A stretch of DNA of 64,000 bases from Cotesia glomerata (Eukaryota; Arthropoda; Insecta; Hymenoptera; Braconidae), in assembly GCF_020080835.1 (NCBI RefSeq), contig NC_058164.1:7217666-7281665 (forward strand). Reading direction: 5' to 3'. Positions 11,226 through 24,439 of this stretch are shown piece by piece. The notes under the pieces were generated by a model that was not told the DNA's origin, ran no database searches, and saw nothing but the letters and a program-made list of their open reading frames with translations. The first letter of the stretch is position 1, and every line of letters starts with the position of its first letter. Both the position numbers and the translations under genes were made by a program.

Positions 11226-13380
11226 CCGACAATTGAAAACTTTAACAATCGATATCTTCATGAAAATATCGATTAGCACAATTTTTCAAAGTGATAATGG
11301 CGTGTATTTTAATTTTCTGTAAGAGCATTTTTCAAAAATTTATTAAATTCGTTATTTGAGCTGCAATTTTGAAATTAAATTTTTGTTTGGAAATATTAGA
11401 AATATATATTTATCAAAATCAATGAAATTCAACTATTTTAAAGTTTTTTCCTTTATTTTCAAGAGCATTTTTTCATATTACTCCCGAAATGGCTAGATTC
11501 GATTTTTAAGCTTTCACGACTAAAAAAATGGTTAAAACAAAAAAAATAAAAAATTCTCTTGTAGATTTGATCAAAACCTACAAGAGAATTTTTTTATTTT
11601 TATAACCTCTCGTGGAAATAATAATTTTTTTCTTATCCGACAAATTTAAATTTTCACATATAAGCGTGCAAACACTCTCTAAAAATATAAAAATATGTAG
11701 ATTTTGTTTATTTTTTGGAAACTCAAAAGAGCATTTTTGGAAAAAAAATTTTTTTTTTATTTTAACAAAAATATATCAAAAAATGATTTTTTTTTTCGGT
11801 CAAATACTTGTTTATGGAGACTAGACACAAATTGGAATTTTTTTTTCTGAATATTTGCACGTTTCAAGCAAAACTATGTCGATTTCCGAAAAAAAATTTT
11901 TTTTTACTCCCTTACGGCTCTCAGTACCCACCTTACACAGTAAAAAATTTTGCGTTATTGCGTCAAAAAATTTTGTGTTAAAAATTATTGTGTTAAATAT
12001 TTAACACTTTTATACGTAAATTTAACATTTAGTGTGTTAAATTAACACAGAAAAGTGTTAAATTAACACAAAAAATTGTTAAGTATTTAACATAAAAATT
12101 TTTAACACAAAATTTTTTGACGCATTGACGCAAAATTTTTTACTGTGTAGGAGCCATAAGAGATATAACAAAGACAAATTCTCCATGGAATTAAAAAAAG
12201 CGAAAAACCTATAATTGTCCGGGAAGTAACCGTTTGGCTACCCCTAAGAATGAAAATTGACCACAATCAGAAAAAAATCTGAAAGTTTTTAAAGTTAAAA
12301 CAGGTCGTTAGGAATCTGTTCATTTTTTAAAATGTGTGGAGTAGTTGTTTGCGTAATATAAAAGATCTCTGGTATCAACGAAAAATTTTAAAGATGTTTT
12401 TAGGACTTTTATGCCAATTTTCAGTCTCAGGGGTAAGCTGAACGGTTACTTCTGGGGCAATTAGGGGTCTGTTGATTTTTTTCATTGGATAACGTAGATG
12501 TTTGCGTGTCACAAAAAATTGCAAGCTCCAATTGATGATTTTGTAGAAATTTTGAGATTTTTTTTCTGATTGTGGTCAATTTTCATTTAAGGGGTAGCCA
12601 AACGGTTACTTCCCGGACAATTATAGGTTTTTCGCTTTTTTTAATGCCATGGAGAATTTGTCTTTGTTATATCTCTTATGGCTCCTAAGGTGGGTACTGA
12701 GAGCCGTAAGGGAGTAAAAAAAAATTTTTTTTCGGAAATCGACATAGTTTTGCTTGAAACGTGCAAATATTCAGAAAAAAAAATTCCAATTTGTGTCTAG
12801 TCTCCATAAACAAGTATTTGACCGAAAAAAAAATCATTTTTTGATATATTTTTGTTAAAATAAAAAAAAATTTTTTTTCCAAAAAATAAACAAAATCTAC
12901 ATATTTTTATATTTTTAGAGAGTGTTTGCACGCTTATATGTGAAAATTTAAATTTGTCGGATAAGAAAAAAATTATTATTTCCACGAGAGGTTATAAAAA
13001 TAAAAAAATAAAAAAATTCTCTTGTAGGTTTTGATCAAATCTACAAGAGAATTTTTTATTTTTTTTGTTTTAACCATTTTTTTAGTCGTGAAAGTTTAAA
13101 AATCGAATCTAGCCATTTCGGGAGTAATATGAAAAAATGCTCCTGAAAATAAAAGAAAAAACTTTAAAATAGTTGAATTTCATCGATTTTGATAAATATA
13201 TATTTCTAATATTTTCAAACAAAAATTTAATTTCAAAATTGCAGCTCAAATAACGAATTTAATAAATTTTTGAAAAAATGCTCTTACAGACAATTAAAAT
13301 ACACGCCATTATCACTTTGAAAAATTGTGCTAATCGATATTTTCATGAAGATATCGACTGTTAAAGTTTTGAATTGTCGG
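11226..13380. mobile_element. 2.15-kb fold-back (long inverted-repeat) element
   Basis: The left arm begins CCGACAATTGAAAACTTTA at 11226, and the right arm ends with its reverse complement at 13380. The arms match over about 850 bp each (after removing a nested insert), including their stretch of poly-T, poly-A and GATATC-rich sequence. A 260-base centre (about 12290-12550) contains diverged direct repeats of roughly 120 bp built on GGTTACTT and GTTTGCGT motifs. Mirror-image open frames at 11612-11824 and 12797-12985 come from this symmetry and are not genes. No target duplication was recognised. It lies between the divergent RCAN and Xmas genes. Confidence 0.85.
11936..12147. mobile_element. 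212-bp TA-flanked MITE nested in the left arm of the fold-back
   Basis: Terminal inverted repeats CACAGTAAAAAATTTTGCGT and its near-complement at the right end, with TA at 11934-11935 and 12148-12149, as for Tc1/mariner-type insertions. The interior is rich in GTGTTAAATTAACAC-like palindromes. The right arm of the host fold-back (near 12685) lacks this insert and shows the single TA target, so both ends are certain. Confidence 0.9.
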
Positions 13381-13716
13381 ATTTAGAAGGCTACATTATT
13401 TTTTATATTAAAGTTATGATAAAAATATAAGAAATTAAATGATTTTTTTATTATTGATTATTTATTTGAACTGACTATAATAATCTATTTGAAAAAATTC
13501 GTGGATTGACGAACTGTCATTTGCAATATTGTAATTTAAAATATTTAAAAAACTCCGCGTTTTTAAACTAGAGGGCAGTAGCTTTGAAATTAAACATCAA
13601 CTAAGTTCAGAGCAAAGAAATTGTTATTGTTTGAATGAAATACGTTGATTTGAAAGTGATTGAGTGATATCAAATGTAATAATAACAAACACAATAAGTA
13701 GACAAAATAAAAAAAA
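13381..13716 (+). promoter_or_regulatory. Xmas upstream region
   Basis: 336 bases between the fold-back element and the Xmas start codon must include the 5' UTR and at least part of the promoter. The sequence is AT-rich, and I see no clear TATA box or other defined motif. Confidence 0.4.
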
Positions 13717-16700
13717 ATGTTTGCCAAAGGTGTGGTGAAGAAAAAAGATGTTAATAAAATAATAGCCTCATATTTATCAAAAATCGAGGATGATGAGGTA
13801 AAATCAGAGTTGGAGGCGATGTCGGGGTTAGAATATAACCTGCCCGGAGAAAAAAATTCCGAAAGTGTTGTTTTCTCAACAAATACAACCAAAAAAACAA
13901 AAGGAAATTCAGGTAAAGAATCCAGTAAAGTAAATGAAAAAAATATGGAAAACGTGAAATCATCGAAAGAGAAAAAAGAAGTCGAGTCTCAGATTCCCTC
14001 GTACATGTCCTCTAATGTTTCCGTAACAGAGCTCAGAAAAATAATAACTCAAGCAGGTAACACCTCCGAGGATCGGTACAAGATATTGGAGGCCCGAGAC
14101 CGGTTGATGCGGTTGAAGAAGGCCAAAATTCACACGCTCTCGATGGCCAAAGTCACGCGAGGAACCTGTCCCGACATGTGTCCAGAGAAAGAGAGACTTA
14201 TGAGGGAATTCCAGCGGCAAGTTTCGGCTTACGAATTGATCGAAGGCAACGAATATAAAATCGACCATCAGATTGCGGTCAAGCAGTACTCGAGGTCCTC
14301 TGCGGACCAGGAGGAACCGATGCCCCAGGATTTACGACCAGTTAACATCCTCAAGATGACTATGAGTTACCTGTTGCATGAGATTGCGGATTTGTGTGAG
14401 GAGAATGGAACCAATCTTGCCGAGTGGTATCACTTTATGTGGGATAGGACCCGCGGTATCAGGAAGGACATCACACAACAAGAACTTTGCTGTCTAGAGT
14501 CGGTGGCTCTGGTGGAGCAGTGCGCCAGGTTTCATATTGTATCCAGCGAGCGGCTTTGCGCAGAAGAGTTGTCTGTCTTCGACGGCAAAATCAACACCGA
14601 GAATTTGACCAAGTGTTTGCAGACTCTCAAGTACATGTATGCTGATTTGAGAGAAAAGGGAATAGTCTGTAAGAATGAAGCGGAGTTTCGCGCTTATATC
14701 ATTTTGCTTAATTTAAATAACTCGAATTTCATGTGGGATTTGCAGACGTTACCGGAATCAATAAGGAAGTCGCCACAAGTTAACTTTGCTATAAGAGTTC
14801 ATGGCTCGATTCAGGCGAAAAATTGGATAAAGTTTTTTAAGCTCGTGAGAAGTACCACGTATTTGAATGCTTCTATATTAATTAGATACTTTTTACAGGT
14901 CAGAGTTGAAGCACTATCTGTAATGATAAAAGCTTTCTGTAGAACTTCTTCCACTTCGTTTCCGCTTTACGAGTTTATTGACATGCTGGGCTTCGAGGAC
15001 GAGAACGAAGCCATAGACTTCTGTGAGCAAGCCGGGCTCAGTATCACTGAGGACGAGATGTACATTTTGATAGATAGAAAAAATATTTGTTTGCCGCCAC
15101 CAGTTTCGTGCCAGCTCAGGGCTAAGAGCCTTGTTCAATCCAAGAGAATTAAAATGAATTATTCAATAGGACAGTGTATCGCCGGAGACACGATGCCTGA
15201 GCAGTTGTACCTAAATCACAGGCCACATTGCAGCTTTGATGAGCACGGTTACCTCAAAGCCGAGGCGATAAATGCTTCTGATCAAAATGGTGAAGCGGAG
15301 GAAGTTATTGAAGTGGATATGGAAGAAACTTTTGAGGAAAAGCCAGAAGAAGGAATTAGTAAAGATGAACGAGCAGAAGTTGATGATGAAGAGATGGAAG
15401 AAGAACAGGAAGAGGAAATTGAAGAAGAGGAAGAGGAGGAGGAGGTTGAAGAAGAGAAAGAAGTTGAAGATGCTGACGAAATTGAAAAAACTGATCCCTA
15501 TGAATTCGTGGAGGAAGACACTTCGGACACTGGATTGCCTCAGACGTTCGAGCGTAAACCGAAAATTCATTTTTCTGATAATTTTACATCGGTTAAGTTT
15601 AATAAATTTTCAGAAAATTCTTCTGAAATTCTAAAGCCTGGAGTGAATGAAGCGAAAACTCCATTTGATGTTACGGACAGCTCGAAGAAGAATCAAGTTT
15701 TCAACTCAACGGTATGTAAAAATTGATTTTATCTAACATCATTTCAATAATAGAAAAGTTTGGAAAATCCAAAAGTGCACGCCTCATAATCTCATTTTTC
15801 ACATTAAAATTAATTAAAATAAAAGATAAAAAGCAAAATAATAAATAACAGAAAACTCTGTTATGGTTTAGTGGCGCTATAACTCTAAGGTGAGGAAAAA
15901 AAATACTATAATAAAATGTATAAATAGATATACAAAAAAATCTACAGTCATATATTAGTTTTTTATAAATAATAATTTAACGACAGTGAATTGAACGCTC
16001 ATATTAATTGAGAAAATCCGTCGTGTGTTACTTTAGATAATAAAAAAAAAATTATTCCGGTACGATCATTTTTTCGACTAATTTCCCTGCCACATACACC
16101 CATCCATACACGAACGTCCAGAAAAGATTATGTTTAATGTTATTATTTACTATGTTAAACAAAAAATTATTATTGAAATATATTTTATGTACCTGACAAA
16201 TTATTTGACTTGATATAAGTGTACTCATATTAACCTGTAAGTGCGATATAAATTACAAAAAATCAATTTCAGTTTCAAGAAAACTGCTTTTTTGAAATGT
16301 TGAGAGTAGAGCACAACCTCAACGCTTCGCTTATGAGGCGTGCAATAGAATATAATTTTATTTTTATCATAATATTTAGTGTTTTACAAAACTGTTACCA
16401 TTTTACATTAATAATAATTATTTTTTGACCGTTTTCTTTGGTACACTCTTTTTTTATAAGTACACACCACTCTCTATAATACATTTTAATTTATTGCATC
16501 TTCTTAACTTCGTTAAATTTAATTTGATTTAAAATATCACAATCTTTACAGCTTTTATAACAAAGAATAATTTTTATTCTACACAAAATTACTAGCTTTA
16601 CATTTCTGTCTAACTTTTATAACATTATCTTAATAATAATTTCTTAATTCATTACAGGTATTTACTCAGTCTACGAGCCACTCTTCATCTTTTTTTACAA

Positions 16701-19700
16701 CAACTCAATCAAAAGACGGTGTCAATGCACATCCTCTGAAAAATATATTTTCAAAACCCGAGTCGGGATTTTCTGAGCCGCGATCGTTATTTTCTGGACA
16801 ATCTTCATCAAAAAGTCAGCCAGCTACTATTCCAGTGACTTCATCAATATTCGGTAACAGCTCGAGTAATTTTAAATTAAGCTCCACACCAGTTCCTGTT
16901 GTTTCAGAAGACGTAGCGATAGAAGAAAAGAAGAAAGAAAATGAAGAAAAAAATAGGGCCGAATTTTTGAGAAAAATCGAGGAAACTTCTGAATGCATAG
17001 CCAAAGAATTGGAACAAGATGTTATTAATTCTCTGAGTGCCGCTGTTTTGAAAGAAGTGATTGAGGAATCGAAAATTTTTGAAAGGAATTGTCAGAAAAT
17101 TTTTGAAAATATACTCGACCACGTGATCAACGACAACTGTAGGTCGATTTTAGATAACGAATTGTACATTGAAAAAAATGTTGAAGAATTGAGTAAACGC
17201 GTGAAGAAAAGAATCGTTTGTAAGTATGTAAAAATCTGGCAAAAAAAAGTTATAAGAAACAGAGTTCAACGTCGAGCTCTGGAAAATACTCCAGTCTGGC
17301 TATCGCATCAGAGTTTGAAACAATGTGCAAAGAATATGTTCAGTAAAGAGCAAAAATTAGTCATTGAACTTATGCGAAACCGGTATACACCTAAGGATTC
17401 TTGTGATAGTAGAAAATTTATTGATCCAGTGGAGGTAACGGCTTACCTGGGAATAAAAGAAAATGCGAAGACACTCGACATTGAAACAACACCCATCTCT
17501 TACTGGAAGATGATTATCTCGTGGCCTTTGTTAGATCAGCGACCTCTTCTTCGTAGGTATCAGAAAATAATGACAGAGTATCTGTGCCCACGGGACCCTT
17601 CCATGGATCCGATTGTCAAAATTTATCAGCCAAATCCATATGAAACCCTGGCGATGTGTATAAAAAATGTGGAAGGTGTTCTCGAAGATCATCACTACAC
17701 AGGAAATGACGGATTATTTCTTATCTCTACGGTGGATGAAGATGCGAAAGTTGTCGCTCGAAGACTGACTAAATCTGTATTAGCGAGACAAAAATTAATG
17801 GCGATACCCTTAGTTTTAGTCATCATTGGAGCCGATGCTGAATCCAGTACCAATGTCGAGCCTACGGCGGAGCTTAAAAGTCTTGTTAAATCTGGTTACT
17901 TATCAGAGTACGTGATACATCGCGAGAAAGTTATCGATGAGAGCATTTTATTGAAACTGACTCAGACGGCAGTACGCTGGCTGACGATGAACAAATCACC
18001 GCCGGTGCCTCTGGAAATGGACTCGCTTTATCAAGTTGTTGATACTTGCTTGACGGAAGAATTGTGGCTCAGAATAACTGGACATGCTTCGTATAGTTCT
18101 ATCTTGTCGATAGCATTGGAGGACCCCCAGTTCGTGGTTGATCTTCATAATGAAACTATTAGTCATTTGATTGATATTGTACTGGATCCGGAGAACACGC
18201 TGCATACCAGCTTTCCTGATGAATTGAAACCCTTTTTGCCGAAAGAATTCACACTGCCTTGTACTTATGAGTATTTTAATGACGACTGGAAGAATGAAGA
18301 ACAGCGGGTTCTCATTGAGAGGACTATTAATAATTTATCTTTACCACCTTGGCCGTAAGTATTTATTTTACACTAGCAACCTGTAGTCACTATGTGTCTG
18401 CCGAGATTTACTAATTATGAATAAGAAAACTTTGGCTTAATAAACTATAACATAGTTTGGGTACTTTTGAAATAAATTTTAAAAATAATATTGCTATGAC
18501 AGAATCAATAATCAATGACAAAAAATTTAACAGACAAATGTAACAGAACAAATTTATAGAACCAACAAACTATTCAAAACTCCTCCAAAAACAACATGAA
18601 AAATTGATTATCACTGAAAAATATATAAAACCGTGAAAAGGAACTAATTCTTATTAAAACCTCATTGTACAATGGTGGTCATTAATTTAAGTATATTTTT
18701 AAGTTTATTGGAAAATAGCCATTTGTAAACTCGAACGTTTATAAACTATTAATTTGAAAATTAGTTGATGATGTCAATTGTAAAATTAGCCGTTTCTAAA
18801 CTTCTTATAACTTTTGAATGGGTCGGTCGAATCTGTTCTAATTTTTAAAAAAGCTAAATTTATGGAAGTCCTTTTCGATGCCTCAAATCGTTTTTTGATT
18901 CGTCGATCCATTTAAAAATTACGAAAGATTTAGAAACGGCTAATTTTACAAATCACAGTTTACAATCGGCTAATTTTATAAGTTTCTGCAGTAAGAATTG
19001 GCTAAATTCACGTAGCCACAGATTTTTATTTTTCGCTTATTTGTAAATGCTTGAATTGATATTTGGTGAAATTTCCATTTCGCTAATTTTATTAATATCA
19101 TTTTTTATTTGCGACTAATTTTACAAATGACATTATCAAATGATTTCCAAATTTAGAGTTAATAAACGTTCTAATTTACAAACAGCTATTTTCCAGTAAT
19201 ATTAAAAACATATTTAAATTAATAATCACGATTGTATTAAGCTCTGTCGACACGTATAACATGGATAGTGAGCCAAAATTTTTTAATTATATAAATTAAT
19301 TTTTGACATATGGCCACTTTACATGTACAACACAAAATAAATAAATGAACAAATGACTTTTATCGCGAAATTCGAATCTACTTAGAACTACTTCTAAAAC
19401 TTACAATAAAAACTAACTATTGCTGAAAAGCATATGAAACATTGAAAATGCACAAATTCAGATAAAGACCTTTTCAATAATATTAAATTTAATTTAAAAA
19501 ATTCATTTTATCATATAAACACACCAGAGACAAAATTTTCCTTAATCTCCTTTATAGATTAACATTTTATATTAAGTATCTTTAAAGAACCGCATGATTG
19601 CATAAAAAAATTTCTCAAATTTAAAATATTGAAACATAAAAATTATATTACTTCATTGTTTTTTTTTTTTTTTTTTTTTTTTAATGATTCTTTAGAATTT

Positions 19701-20414
19701 ATTTAAAAATTCAGTGTCCAAATTTATTTCGAAATAACCTTTTTATCGAAATTCAAAATGACCTTTCCACTCCAAATAAGGCAGTAGTTTTTATTAGAAA
19801 TCTCATTACTATGCTTGTGACGTAATTTAACTACCCACGCAGTAAAATTTAATTTCTTGTAAATTTTATTTTGTCTTAGATTCGAGTGGCCTATCAGCGA
19901 TCCAACACAACTTTACAAATCAATTTTAAGTTACAGTAAAAAAGCTCTGAAGGAAAATTATTCATCATCAAATTTAATGAATAGACTATTCCTCATGATC
20001 GACAGAAACGAAACATTAGATTTTATCCAGATTGTCATTGAAATAATAAAGCAAAAAATAAAAAATATCGATCCAGAAGTATGCGTGGTATTCAATAGAA
20101 ATCACTTCAAGCATTTTTGTACGTTACCCTGGTGGTTAAAATCTAGTACCTTGATGAACGTTAAACCCAAATTTAGCAAACACGTATTTGTCGAACCAGC
20201 GAACAAAAAGCAACGGCTGACTGAAAACAGAGCTGAGACTATGGCGGAGATTCAAAAGTATGAAAGTTTCTGTTCAATCGAAGAAGATAAACCCGAAATT
20301 GATACTGAAGATATCCATAATGCTTCTATGAAGTTGGAAGCTTTGTTGTCCCAACACTCGTTATCTAGTCAATTGTTGGAGGAAAAATTGAAAGCAGCCT
20401 TAAGTAGTGATTAG
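13717..20414 (+). CDS. xmas: Xmas/GANP (SAC3-domain mRNA export protein, TREX-2 scaffold)
   Basis: Three exons, 13717-15711, 16658-18354 and 19880-20414, join into 1408 residues. This is the Sac3/GANP family, the scaffold of the TREX-2 complex that couples transcription to mRNA export at nuclear pores. The SAC3 domain runs from about residue 148 (TRGTCPDMCPEKERLMREFQ) to about 465, with LRPVNILKMTMSYLLHEI and EFRAYIILLNLN. A long Glu-rich acidic tract follows (about residues 530-600). A Ser/Thr/Phe-rich linker with nucleoporin-like SLFSG and SIFGN motifs opens exon 2. The remainder resembles the C-terminal region of insect Xmas (for example ENTPVWLSHQSLKQCAKNMF). Exon 2 has no ATG at its beginning because it is internal. 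Intron 1 holds an inverted-repeat element, intron 2 another. A poly(A) signal AATAAA lies at 20519-20524. Confidence 0.92.
15776..16344. mobile_element. Inverted-repeat element with TGCACGCCTCATA ends, copy 1 (Xmas intron 1)
   Basis: Terminal repeat TGCACGCCTCATAA at 15776 and its reverse complement ending at 16344. A second copy lies at 45128-45774. Both copies share another 20 bases outside the left inverted repeat (AAGTTTGGAAAATCCAAAAG here), so the true left end is probably near 15755. No coding capacity. Confidence 0.7.
18706..19198. mobile_element. MITE-like inverted repeat in Xmas intron 2
   Basis: The ends are inverted repeats built on TGGAAAATAGCCATTTGTAA (left) and its complement (right, 19178-19198). 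A second, inner inverted repeat uses TTAGCCGTTTCTAAA (near 18787) and its complement (near 18930). About 490 bp, no open frame, and the target duplication is unclear. Confidence 0.65.
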
Positions 20415-21493
20415 AAACAAATAGATTTGTTACTTTGTTTATAAACTATCATGTCTTCATCAATTTTACACGTTCGATCTTTTTATAATCTCTTTACATA
20501 TGTATGTTTTTGTATTTGAATAAAAATATTTTGTACATACTGTAAAAAAAAATTTCGCGGAATGTAGCAACTATTTTGTTAAAATTAACAATAAACCATG
20601 TAATAAACTTAATTATTTGTTTTCAATTGAAACTAATTGTTTAGTTGTAGTAGTAAAACTTTTAATATCTTAAAGTATTTGAAAATACTTTTTTGAATAA
20701 TTAATAAATGACTCAAAAGAAAGAAGTTTTTGATTTATGTATAAAATTTATGATCTTTTTTCATTCACAAGTAATAATTAATTAAAAAAATTTCTATGGA
20801 TTATTATAGAAGAATTTTTGTATATCTATAAATAATTTTTTAAATAAAACTTTTTTAAGTCATTCTAATCTAAATACAATTGTGCGTTAAAGTGAATTAA
20901 CTCTTGTATGACAACACAAAGAGAATATTAAATTACAAAATAGAATGAAATAATGACAAGATTGATAATTGATGCTTTAAATATAATAAGTTAGATTTGA
21001 TAACAAAGTGGAAATAACATGTAATGTATCTGTACAAATAAATATAAAATAAAGTATCAAGTATCAAAAGTAGTAGTAAGTGTAAGTATTGTAATAGTAT
21101 ATTTTATGTAAATATTAAGTTATCCCGCTGTCAATACTCCTGAATGCGCAAGTCAGTAAATTTATATTATGTATATCATCACTGTATATATTTATCTCTC
21201 TCAGTTTTCTTTTAGTCATCAGTTGCTATTGTGAGTTAGAATGTGTAAAACCTATTAATATGTCACGGTCAGCTGAGACTCACTGAGTATCACTGTGCTC
21301 TGCTTTTTATTTAGTTGGTGATGATGCTGGTGTAAAAACAAAAAACAAACTTTTAGTGTTCCAAGTCGAATTATAATTTATACATTTAAACTACTTACTG
21401 TCATTGTTGTTGTTGTGATTTATAGAAGACGCATGAAGTTGTTACTTATTGAATCGACTTGAAATTTTCCTCAAATTTTAGAAAATTACCAAT
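20415..21493. promoter_or_regulatory. Xmas 3' UTR and Rab39 promoter region
   Basis: 1.08 kb between two genes on the same strand. The first part holds AATAAA at 20519-20524. The last 350 bases are less AT-rich and carry arthropod initiator-like TCAGT motifs (near 21200 and 21218) before the Rab39 ATG, a reasonable place for its transcription start. No repeat was recognised. Confidence 0.4.
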
Positions 21494-23633
21494 ATGGTGG
21501 AGCCTATTTTTGATTATCAATTTCGACTAATACTCATTGGTGACAGTACTGTTGGAAAAAGTTCCTTACTTAAGTATTTTACTGATGGAAAATTTGCAGA
21601 GGTGATTACGCATTTATTTTCATTAATTTTATTATTATTTTTTTTAGCTTTCAATTTACGATGTTTGTTTTTTAACGCTACGAGTTGGAGCTATGACAAT
21701 AAAAGTTTATTTTGATAGCCATTAGATTTTTATTTATTTACTTTTTATGAGCTAAATAATTCCCCAGATATTTAGTACGACGTTGTCAGTCTATTTTAAG
21801 AATTTATTCCAATTTTCAATTGTGCAATTTTGTGTATAAATATAAAATGTCCACCTAGATTCTGTATTTTAAAGGTTAGCTTTGTTATTAATGCGTAGTT
21901 ATCATTTTTTCAATTTTTATTCTTAATAAATGTATGTACTTGCTGGTTTTACTTATACACTAATTAGCATTATCTTCTAATTCAACAAGTCATTGTTTTA
22001 TTTTTATCAGCTGGTATTTTATCTTTATTTTGTTTATAACAAATATTTATACAGAAAATTTTTATTAACTAAAATATGTGGTAAAAATATATTAAATTAT
22101 TTATTATTTCATGAATAAAAATATTGAAGTAATTAATATAAGTAATTGTATTTTTTTTCGTAGCTTTCAGACCCAACTGTGGGTGTTGATTTTTTTGCAC
22201 GACTGATAGACGTCGATGATGGTACAAGGATCAAATTACAACTGTGGGATACAGCTGGCCAGGAGCGTTTTAGGTAATTTATTACAAGACATAGTTTTAA
22301 TTACTGATTAATTATGTTACTAAAGTTAACAAAGACATTAGAATTTTTTTTATAATTTTATAACAATTAAATTATTATAAGTTTTATTTTTATCATATAA
22401 GTTGTGTTTTACAAAGTTTTTACAAAGATTTTTTTTTTTTATAACAAAAAAAATATCTCTAATCTGCACTCATACTCTTTCTCTTATTCTAACAATGTTT
22501 TGGTTCACTATTTCTATTTTTTACTGTAGTTTTTTATAATTATTTCAATTAAAAAATTGCACATGCGAAAATTAAAAAAAATTATTAATGAAAATTTTTG
22601 TTAAGAATTTTTTAAATTGTAGATTTCTTACAAAAATTTAAAAAATTGACAGCTGGCAGCTAGCTTCAGAATTATGATTAATTAGAGTGGGTTTATAACT
22701 ATTTTTTTTGTAAGGAAACATTAAAAAAAAAAGATGGAAAATACGTACCAAATAATTAATAGAAGTCTGTTATCATTTATATTATTAAATTGTCGTAAAT
22801 TTTGGACTCAGGTTGATATTAAAATGTTAAACTGTAAAATATTATCACAAGTAAATGAACTATAGGATTATATTGTTGTTTGTTTATTAAATAGCAGTTA
22901 TGTAACTTCCTAAATAATTAGTAGTTATAACTTTTCAACAAAAATAGAATATGAAATTAATTTTTTTATCAATGTTAATTGTATCGCAACTATCAGATAT
23001 CGCAATCATTATCTTCTATATAAAATAGATAATTATAAAATAAAAAATATTATATTGTATTATATTACATGTCTCCAGTACAATGATTCAATTTTTGCAA
23101 TTGTTAAAGTTCACTCTGAAATAACAGTACCTAAGTAATCGTTAATTGTTTTGAAATATAATTATAATTAATAATAAAAAATGAATTATTTCAGGTCAAT
23201 AACAAAATCATATTACCGTAACTCGGTAGGAGCATTATTGGTGTATGATGTTTGTAATAGAGCAAGCTTTGAGCACATTCCCCAATGGATGATGGAAGCG
23301 CGTCGTCATATCGAACCTCATCGCCCAGTATTTGCTCTGGTGGGTTGCAAATTAGATCTAGTTACTAATGGAGGTAGACGTGAGGTATCTAAGGAAGAAG
23401 CCCGGGCTTTTGCTGATCAACACGGCGTTCATCATATTGAAACGAGCGCCAAGACCGGAGTAAATGTTACTGAAGCGTTTCGCGCTGTAACCCAAGAAGT
23501 CTACAACAGAATCAAAACCGGCGAATACAAGATCGAAGATGGCTGGGACGGAATTAAGACTGGATTTGCACGCCCCGGTGGCTTAGATTTCAATCTAGTC
23601 GAAGCTGAACCCGCCAAATCCTCTTGTTGTTGA
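21494..23633 (+). CDS. Rab39: Rab39 small GTPase
   Basis: Exons 21494-21601, 22164-22273 and 23195-23633 join into 218 residues. Rab39 is a membrane-trafficking GTPase of the endolysosomal and autophagy route. All nucleotide-binding motifs are present: P-loop GDSTVGKSS, switch I with DPTVGVDFFARLI, WDTAGQERFRSIT, GCKLDLV in place of the common NKXD form, and ETSAKTG. The protein ends in a prenylatable -CC. The Rab39 subfamily is indicated by the N-terminus YQFRLILIGDSTVGKSSLLKYF, by FFARLI, and by the GCKLDL guanine-specificity motif. The joins E|LSDPTVG and QERF-R|SIT are GT-AG with correct phase. The 921-bp second intron has no recognised element. Confidence 0.94.
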
Positions 23634-24200
23634 AGTACTTTAGTTAATTCGATTAAAAATCATTTATTTCATCATCTACGTCTGCATCTAGCTCCTTCAT
23701 ATTATGTTTAAGTCTAATTATTTTATCATTATGATTATGTAAGTACTGATTATAATTATTGTTGCCAATTGTTGATTAATTGAATTTATAAAGATTTTAA
23801 ATTTTTTACTATTTTTTTGGCGCTGTTAAAATTTTTTGGGTGAAACCAACGTTTTATACAATCTCTACATTTTTTGTACGTATTTTTTTATAATAGAAAA
23901 TTTTTTGATAATTGGTTCCAAAAATAATATAAATTATAAGATACGTACTTTAGTAATTACATTTTGATGTAAATTTTATTTGAAGGATACAATTGTGCCT
24001 TCTAGATTAGAAATTTATTTCTTCAATATAATTGCGAAAAACAATTTTAAAAATCTGTATTATAATTATTAAAATTAGATTACATTAATCTGTACCAGAA
24101 AAAAATTCTTTTTATATTATATTAAATGTATCTCAACAGTCTGTTTAATGAAAAATTAAAAATTCAGCAAGATAAGTATTTCAAAAGTTTAGAAAAAAAA
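23634..24200. other. Rab39 3' flank
   Basis: AT-rich sequence after the Rab39 stop up to an assembly gap. It probably includes the 3' UTR. No gene or repeat seen. Confidence 0.4.
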
Positions 24201-24300
24201 NNNNNNNNNNNNNNNNNNNNNNNNNNNNNNNNNNNNNNNNNNNNNNNNNNNNNNNNNNNNNNNNNNNNNNNNNNNNNNNNNNNNNNNNNNNNNNNNNNNN
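24201..24300. other. Assembly gap (100 N)
   Basis: Exactly 100 N, the conventional placeholder for a gap of unknown size. It follows an A-run, a common assembly break point. The open frames across it are artefacts. Confidence 0.99.
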
Positions 24301-24439
24301 ATGTATTATAAATTAATGAATTAAATTTACACGATTGAGCAATCAATACATTGATGTAATTTTACGAGGATAAAGTTTCGAGTAGAACGATAAGCCAGTT
24401 AATTTTATTTATTTTTTTTATTATTGAGATACCATCTAC

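Noticed and set aside
11612..12985. Twin open frames rich in Phe, Lys and Ile
   Set aside because: They are mirror images created by the two arms of the fold-back, made of poly-T/poly-A stretches. They show no domain or splice logic.
15211..15634. Lys/Arg-rich and Phe/Leu-rich frames over the acidic part of Xmas
   Set aside because: Out-of-frame readings of the GAA/GAG-rich tract. The true frame is the Glu-rich one, continuous with the SAC3 domain.
24126..24346. Open frames running through the N gap
   Set aside because: Unknown bases were read as X, so there is no sequence to support a protein.
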